From JAGLOK01 sp963675575 (GTDB lineage Bacteria; Bacillota; Clostridia; Christensenellales; UMGS416): DNA of 64,000 bases. A program made the position numbers and the translations under genes. The DNA lies in the NCBI GenBank assembly GCA_963675575.1, contig OY776378.1:1612001-1676000 (forward strand), read 5' to 3'. Within the stretch, counting starts at the first letter, position 1. Every line of letters begins with the position of its first letter. Shown piece by piece: positions 59,387 to 64,000 of the stretch. A model generated the notes under the pieces. The model saw nothing but the letters and a program-made list of their open reading frames with translations. It did not search any database and was not told the origin of the DNA.

Positions 59387-60067
59387 GTGATATATATCAA
59401 AATACTTGTTGTAGAAGATGAGCAATCTTTACTTAAAATAATAGCCAAAAGATTGAAGGAATCCGGATACGCTGTGGATACCGCCGACAACGGCGAAGAT
59501 GCGCTGCTTTTTGTTCAAACTTCCCAATATGATATCATCGTGCTTGATATTTTGCTTCCCAAAATAAATGGTTTGGAAGTGCTTAAGGGCATAAGAAAGC
59601 ATAAAATCAGTACCCCTGTCCTTTTGCTCACAGCACTGGACAGCATCGACGATAAAGTCCAAGGTTTGGATTCGGGTGCGGATGATTATCTGGCAAAGCC
59701 ATTCTCTTTTGAGGAATTGCTGGCAAGAATAAGAGTTCTTTTGCGTCGGCAAAGTGATAATAAAACAAATATACTGACAATCGCGGATATTGCTTTGGAC
59801 ACAGCTAAACGTTCCGTCATGTGCGGTGACGTCCAGTTGGATTTAACTGCAAAAGAGTTTGCCGTGCTGGAATACATGATGAGAAACAAAGGAAATATTT
59901 TAACACGCTCTCAGATTATAGAACATGTGTGGGAATACGAGTCCGATTTTGAGTCAAATGTGGTGGATGTATATATAAGGTATATTCGAAGAAAGCTTGA
60001 GAAATTCAGCGACAAAAAAATAATACACACCATACGCGGCATCGGCTATGTGCTAAAGGAAGAATAA
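59387..60067 (+). CDS. OmpR-family response regulator
   Basis: A 226-residue regulator: receiver domain with acidic pair E10-D11, phosphoacceptor D54 (IIVLDILLPK), LLLTAL switch Thr and K104 region (LAKPFSFEEL), and a winged-helix DNA-binding domain (LTAKEFAVLEYMMRNKGNI, VYIRYIRRKLEK, IRGIGYVL). First gene of an operon with its kinase. Start problem: the only ordinary start, GTG at 59,387, lies inside the sequence GAGGTGA, which itself looks like a ribosome binding site for an ATC codon at 59,396. Initiation at ATC would give the typical MKILVVEDE-like N-terminus. Confidence 0.92.
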   Translation: MIYIKILVVEDEQSLLKIIAKRLKESGYAVDTADNGEDALLFVQTSQYDIIVLDILLPKINGLEVLKGIRKHKISTPVLLLTALDSIDDKVQGLDSGADDYLAKPFSFEELLARIRVLLRRQSDNKTNILTIADIALDTAKRSVMCGDVQLDLTAKEFAVLEYMMRNKGNILTRSQIIEHVWEYESDFESNVVDVYIRYIRRKLEKFSDKKIIHTIRGIGYVLKEE

Positions 60068-61416
60068 TGATAAAAATGACTATAAAAATTAAAATTATGC
60101 TGTGGTATTCCTCCCTTTTGGCTCTGCTTTTAGGAATTGTTGTCCCACTGATATACTTTACAATGAAGACCACAATGTATGATAATGCCGAAAGCCTACT
60201 GAGAATACACACTTCACAAGCATTGGAAAACTTCGAGTTTGAAAACAATGAGATTGAAATATCCAGATTCAAAAACATATCAGGAACATCATTTATGATA
60301 TTTGACGCGCAGGGCGAAATTATTATAAACACAAGCGTCAATAATAATTTTGATGATTTAGCACCTGATTATGATAGAATAATTAACTACGACGATGAAA
60401 GCGGAAACTGGCTGATATTCGATCAGCAGCTTGAAGAAGATGAGCAAGATATTGGATGGATTAGGGCGTATGTCTCATTGGCTTCTGTATCTTCAGCCTT
60501 GAATAATCTAAAGATGATTATAATTATTGCTTTCCCCATTTACTTGTTAATTGGCGTTTTGGGTGGACTTTTCATATCCAAGAAAGCGCTTAAGCCAATA
60601 GACGACATTACCAAAACAGCCAAAATCATCTCCACCGGAGATTTGTCGCAGCGCCTTGGCATGGCAGACACGGGAGATGAAGTAAGCAGGCTGGCGAAAA
60701 CATTTGATGAGATGATAAACAAGCTTGAAGATTCTTTGCTTAAAGAAAAAAGGTTTACCGCAAATTCCTCGCATGAATTGAGAACACCTATCTCTGTTAT
60801 AATGGCAAACTCTGAAGATATGCTTGACCGAGAACACACGCTGAGCGAATACAAAGAATCTCTGACATTAATCCTAAATGAAAGTAAAAAAATGCGCAGT
60901 ATGGTTTCAAAGCTATTGACCCTTTCAAAAGGCGACGAAGCGAAAATTAAATATGAATTCGAAAATATTGATTTGGGGCTTTTGATTGAAGGTATCATCG
61001 AGGAAATGATGGATGCCGCCAAAGAAAAAAACTTAATGCTTAACTATGGCTTCAAAGAGGATATTACAATACAGGCTGACCAAACATTGATTATCCGTCT
61101 TATTATGAATCTGATTGACAACTCAATTAAATACAGTAAAGAAAATAGCCAAATAGAAGTATTCCTGTCCAAGCAAAGCGATTATGCACAAATCATAGTC
61201 AAGGATAATGGCGTAGGCATCCCGGAAGAAGAGCTGCCAAACATATATAATAGATTCTACCGAGTGGATAAATCGCGTTCAGGCGAAGGAACCGGTTTGG
61301 GGCTTTCTATAGTAAAACACATAGTTGAAATTCATAAAGGAGAAATTTTTATCGAAAGTGAATTGTCGGTTGGAACTACTGTAAAAGTTCTTCTGCCGAT
61401 AAAAGCAGATAAATAA
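60067..61416 (+). CDS. Membrane sensor histidine kinase
   Basis: A 449-residue kinase with an N-terminal membrane helix, an exported sensor region (about 40-135), a second helix (IIIAFPIYLLIGVLGGLFI), HAMP (about 170-222), HisKA with SSHELRTPISVI, and HATPase (NLIDNSIKYSKEN, DNGVGIPEEE, GEGTGLGLSIV). It overlaps the regulator stop by one base (TAATG). Partner of the regulator at 59,387. Confidence 0.95.
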   Translation: MIKMTIKIKIMLWYSSLLALLLGIVVPLIYFTMKTTMYDNAESLLRIHTSQALENFEFENNEIEISRFKNISGTSFMIFDAQGEIIINTSVNNNFDDLAPDYDRIINYDDESGNWLIFDQQLEEDEQDIGWIRAYVSLASVSSALNNLKMIIIIAFPIYLLIGVLGGLFISKKALKPIDDITKTAKIISTGDLSQRLGMADTGDEVSRLAKTFDEMINKLEDSLLKEKRFTANSSHELRTPISVIMANSEDMLDREHTLSEYKESLTLILNESKKMRSMVSKLLTLSKGDEAKIKYEFENIDLGLLIEGIIEEMMDAAKEKNLMLNYGFKEDITIQADQTLIIRLIMNLIDNSIKYSKENSQIEVFLSKQSDYAQIIVKDNGVGIPEEELPNIYNRFYRVDKSRSGEGTGLGLSIVKHIVEIHKGEIFIESELSVGTTVKVLLPIKADK

Positions 61417-61424
61417 ATCCAGAA

Positions 61425-61628
61425 TTAATTTTTATGTTTAGGCAGACGCTTAACTTCAATTAAGCTAACCGCAAAAATCAAAGTTACTATTATATAAATA
61501 AGGAAAAATGCCTCGAACACGTTCCCTTTTAAAAACCCCATTGCGGGGTTTATTTTGTTTATAATATATAAGATAAGCATAATTAACGAAAATATTATGC
61601 TTAAATGCGTGAAAATTTTCCTAATCAT
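61425..61628 (-). CDS. Small two-helix membrane protein
   Basis: A 67-residue protein with two membrane helices (LSIIFSLIMLILYII and FEAFFLIYIIVTLIFAVSLI). Two bases after the glycosidase gene, so translated from the same transcript. A terminator-like hairpin lies inside its coding sequence at 61,533-61,551. No family recognised. Confidence 0.55.
   Translation of the reverse strand: MIRKIFTHLSIIFSLIMLILYIINKINPAMGFLKGNVFEAFFLIYIIVTLIFAVSLIEVKRLPKHKN
61533..61551. terminator. Terminator-like hairpin inside the small membrane gene
   Basis: AACCCC-ATTGC-GGGGTT with T-rich sequence on both sides. On the plus strand it lies about 115 bases after the kinase stop and could end that operon; on the minus strand it would cut the transcript of the small gene. 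Confidence 0.6.
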
Positions 61629-61630
61629 AA

Positions 61631-62731
61631 TTAATTTCCGTCTGTTTCAACTATCATCAGAATGTCGCTGATAGGTCTGCTTCTGCTGCTCGGATTGTTA
61701 ACCATTGAATCCATAAACATCATTTTCGCAGACCCGCCTCCGTCCAGATTATAAGCGACCTTACAACCAAGCTCATAATATAGGTTGGACAGCTCTGCAA
61801 GGGTCATTCCGGTTGAGCCGCTTTGTCCTCGTCCATCCACAGCAATAAATACATAGTGACCGGGTTCGTAATATCCAATGGAGCTTCTCGGGTTCTTTGA
61901 TCTTGCTCCGCTTGTAAAGGTTGACATAGGCTGTCCGTCTTTAAGGAGCATCGGTCCAAAAGACCAGCCTTGATATGCACCATTTGCGATAACACTATCC
62001 ATATCAAACTCTTCTTCAGAAAATGTCTGCATGCTTCCATCATAGTTCATTATTAACACATCTTCCCAAGGAGCATCTCTATACAGCTCACCATTGCGTA
62101 TTACAATTCCGTCGGAACGAACACTGTAATAATCACCTGTCAAAGATAAGAGAGCATTATTACTGCTGGCTATGTTTTGTATGCTGTCACTGATAGACTG
62201 GCCATACTGATCTTGAGCAAATGCCGTTCGGAAGTTTGATATATCCCTAATATAAATGTCGGCTACGTGATATGTGATGTCGCCTTCAGTTACTGTATCA
62301 ATTGTAAAATTAATATTCTTGCTTTGATAGCTTGTGTCGGTCGCTATTACCTCGCCTTCGGTAAACTTATCCGCGAAAGCATAGTTTAGCATTGGCTCTG
62401 TATAAACCGGTTCTTGCGTCGCTTGAGGAGCTTCTTGAGTACTTTTGATTATTGTCGGGCTTTCATCCTGAATTACCGCAGCTGTCGCTTGTACAAGAAC
62501 TTCGGGAGTGCTATAATCCGCCCTAGCTATACCATGATGAAAGAACGCGAAAACAATCAGTCCGACTGCCGCAATTACCACATCCAAAAGTAACAGTTTT
62601 AAAAAACGTTTTTTCTTCATTTGGGTTTGATAAGATTTGCCGTTGTCCCATGCGGGGGTTTTCACATTGCTACGGCGCAAATCGGTATCAATATTTTTTA
62701 TATTCTTAAATGCATGATTCTTGTTTGTCAT
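61631..62731 (-). CDS. Phosphodiester glycosidase family protein (NAGPA-like)
   Basis: A 366-residue exported protein: a cytosolic N-terminus of about 40 residues, a membrane helix (LLLLDVVIAAVGLIVFAFF), a linker, and a NAGPA/DUF2233 domain (about 150-366) with LLSLTGDYYSVRSDGIVIRNGEL-type strands, SFGPMLLKDGQ, RSSIGYYEPGHYVFIAVDGR and NLDGGGSAKMMF, the family's active-site segment. It likely cleaves N-acetylglucosamine-1-phosphodiester bonds in cell-wall or surface polymers. AAGGAC precedes the ATG. Confidence 0.88.
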   Translation of the reverse strand: MTNKNHAFKNIKNIDTDLRRSNVKTPAWDNGKSYQTQMKKKRFLKLLLLDVVIAAVGLIVFAFFHHGIARADYSTPEVLVQATAAVIQDESPTIIKSTQEAPQATQEPVYTEPMLNYAFADKFTEGEVIATDTSYQSKNINFTIDTVTEGDITYHVADIYIRDISNFRTAFAQDQYGQSISDSIQNIASSNNALLSLTGDYYSVRSDGIVIRNGELYRDAPWEDVLIMNYDGSMQTFSEEEFDMDSVIANGAYQGWSFGPMLLKDGQPMSTFTSGARSKNPRSSIGYYEPGHYVFIAVDGRGQSGSTGMTLAELSNLYYELGCKVAYNLDGGGSAKMMFMDSMVNNPSSRSRPISDILMIVETDGN

Positions 62732-62909
62732 TCTTTTGTCCTTTTACAGTATTTCATCAATACTATAATATTCTTTTATTAAAGGCACATTAAATTTGGA
62801 ATATTGAAATTGTTTTGATTTTTTAAATAAAATTTTTTAAAATTTGTACTATTAAAAATCGTCTGAAATCCGACGTTTAGTATTAAAATTCTTGCTATAC
62901 TTAAAAAAA

Positions 62910-63860
62910 CTACAGCAAAACAACTCTGTTTCGTCCACTTTCTTTTGCCTGATATAATGCATTGTCAACACGTTTCATAAATGTATCTATGCTCTCGTCT
63001 TGCTTATAAATTGAAGCTCCAAAGCTTGCTTTAATTTCTTTTGGCACATTTTCAATCTTAATTTCTTTACACGCTTTTCTGAGCTTTTCAGCCACAATTT
63101 GTATATTTTCTTCGTCTTTTTCAATTCTAACCAAAACACAAAACTCTTCACCGCCTACTCTGGCGAAAACATCTTCTTCCCTTAAAACTGATTTCAGCCG
63201 CGCTGCAAAGTTTTTTAAAACCAAGTCACCAATATCATGCCCGTAAGTGTCGTTAAAACTCTTAAAGAAATCAATATCGGCCATTATTACTCCAACAAGC
63301 GGATAGGAATATCTTTTTTTTAAGGAAATAACCTCCTCAAGTTTTGTGAAAAAAAATCTCCTATTATAAGCCCCGGTCAAATAATCGGTGTTGCTCAGAT
63401 TCGATATTTTCTCATTCGCTTTTTGCAATTCTGAGTTTTTCTTAGCAAGCTCTCTGGCCAGATTTGACATCTCGATGTTCATGTTAGACATCTGTTCAAT
63501 TATGGCATATTCGCTCAGCATATATTTTTCAAAAATAATTATTATGAATTTATAGCCATATATAATATATCCATTAAGCAGTGTCAAGTTCTCCGCCGAG
63601 GATTTGAGCTCGCAGCTGATTTTTTTTATTTCATAACTATCATCCTCATTATAAAAATCCGAAATTTCATCTATGGTTAAAATCTCTTCGAGCTTTTTCC
63701 CAATAACAATATCTTTGCTTTTGAAAAGCTTTTTAAAAATATCATTGCATTTTTGAAGAACGAAATCTTCGTTAAGTATAATTATTGGAATGCTCGACTG
63801 AGTGCAGAAAAAATCAATAAGCAAATCTCGCTTATCATCTGAAATGTCAGCTCTTTGCAT
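62910..63860 (-). CDS. PAS-like/GGDEF diguanylate cyclase with I-site
   Basis: A 316-residue cytosolic cyclase. A PAS-like domain (IPIIILNEDFVLQKCNDIF, about 20-125), a coiled linker (NSELQKANEKISNLSNTD), and a GGDEF domain: VIMADIDFFKSFNDTYGHDIGD and RVGGEEF, with the I-site REED. The ATG at 63,860 has GAGG 10 bases ahead and overlaps the upstream B12-binding gene by 14 bases, so both are translationally coupled; a frame from 63,920 would overlap that gene by 74 bases. The B12-binding protein may feed its signal to this cyclase. Confidence 0.9.
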   Translation of the reverse strand: MQRADISDDKRDLLIDFFCTQSSIPIIILNEDFVLQKCNDIFKKLFKSKDIVIGKKLEEILTIDEISDFYNEDDSYEIKKISCELKSSAENLTLLNGYIIYGYKFIIIIFEKYMLSEYAIIEQMSNMNIEMSNLARELAKKNSELQKANEKISNLSNTDYLTGAYNRRFFFTKLEEVISLKKRYSYPLVGVIMADIDFFKSFNDTYGHDIGDLVLKNFAARLKSVLREEDVFARVGGEEFCVLVRIEKDEENIQIVAEKLRKACKEIKIENVPKEIKASFGASIYKQDESIDTFMKRVDNALYQAKESGRNRVVLL

Positions 63861-64000
63861 TGCGCCATTCCTCAACTTTTTCAAGCATTTTCCCAATATC
63901 GGTTTCAATTGCGTCAGCACCTAGTTTTTCTTTGCTCAATTGTCCATATTTAAAGACATATCCGCCTACAATTATCTTTGTTCCATCTAGAATTTTTTCT
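63847..64000 (-). CDS. C-terminal end of a B12-binding domain protein (partial)
   Basis: Fifty codons at the window edge, cut at the 5' side. KIIVGGYVFKYGQLSKEKLG followed by ADAIETDIGKMLEKVEEW matches the last strand and helix of the cobalamin-binding Rossmann domain (I/V-GG ... GAD ... D). The stop at 63,847 lies 14 bases inside the following cyclase gene. The protein could be a corrinoid carrier or a B12/light sensor. Confidence 0.65.
   Translation of the reverse strand, partial: EKILDGTKIIVGGYVFKYGQLSKEKLGADAIETDIGKMLEKVEEWRNAKS

Noticed and set aside
1..64000. tRNA and rRNA genes
   Set aside because: No cloverleaf with conserved T-arm or rRNA signature was noticed on either strand; tRNAscan-SE would be decisive.

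Overview
The window looks like a low-to-moderate GC member of the Bacillota, most likely class Clostridia. The grounds are strong AGGAGG-type ribosome binding sites, clostridial families (KamA-type aminomutase, TspO/MBR-like proteins of the clostridial type, DUF6765, DUF427, DUF2087, Ada-like zinc tails, NAGPA-type glycosidase), many lipoproteins, and siphophage-type prophage genes. No rRNA, tRNA, CRISPR array, transposase, integrase, terminase or portal gene was seen. Both edges lie in ordinary chromosome; the right edge cuts a B12-binding protein.

Layout. 0-5.6 kb: an aminomutase/ATP-grasp operon, a small zinc-ribbon gene with a decayed paralogue beside it, and a tandem pair of TspO/MBR-like membrane proteins. 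5.8-7.8 kb: two coiled-coil lipoproteins and a membrane protein. 7.9-16.9 kb: an accessory stretch with DUF6765, a frameshifted membrane protein, htpG, an EVE-like/HNH nuclease, and several copies of a dispersed hairpin repeat. 17-25 kb: two diguanylate cyclases, a PHP-like protein with altered metal ligands, an ECF sigma/anti-sigma pair, and two divergent pilin-like proteins that end in two chitin-binding-type modules. 25.3-47.2 kb: a degenerate siphophage-type prophage. 47.5-50 kb: a methyltransferase and repeats. 50-64 kb: three more diguanylate cyclases, a flavinylated NapH-like electron-transfer protein, two related lipoproteins, a PepSY protein with a two-component system, and a NAGPA-type glycosidase.

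The prophage is the centre of interest. Scaffold, P22-type coat, connector, tail-completion, major tail, a frameshifted tail-assembly chaperone pair, distal tail, baseplate, fibre, holin and lysin genes are in normal order on the minus strand. Portal and terminase are absent, and the tape measure is only 135 codons. At the place where the tape measure should continue lies a 6-kb block of non-phage cargo: one divergent 840-aa lipoprotein and four related coiled-coil envelope proteins. Two more members of that family lie at 5.8-7.3 kb. Another exported protein sits between the tail chaperone and the major tail gene.

The scaffold-coat gene pair is flanked by two gene-free regions rich in nested stems. 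In the one at about 44,985-45,436, two copies of a double hairpin share loop sequence but have compensatory stem changes, with G-U pairs that only work on the plus strand. That points to a structured RNA antisense to the phage genes. A separate dispersed repeat (copies near 10.08, 13.55, 14.7 and 44.8 kb) also has stems that change in compensating fashion. At the right end, a 47-bp element with 44 identities is found upstream of both the PepSY gene and the two-component operon, suggesting a shared operator.
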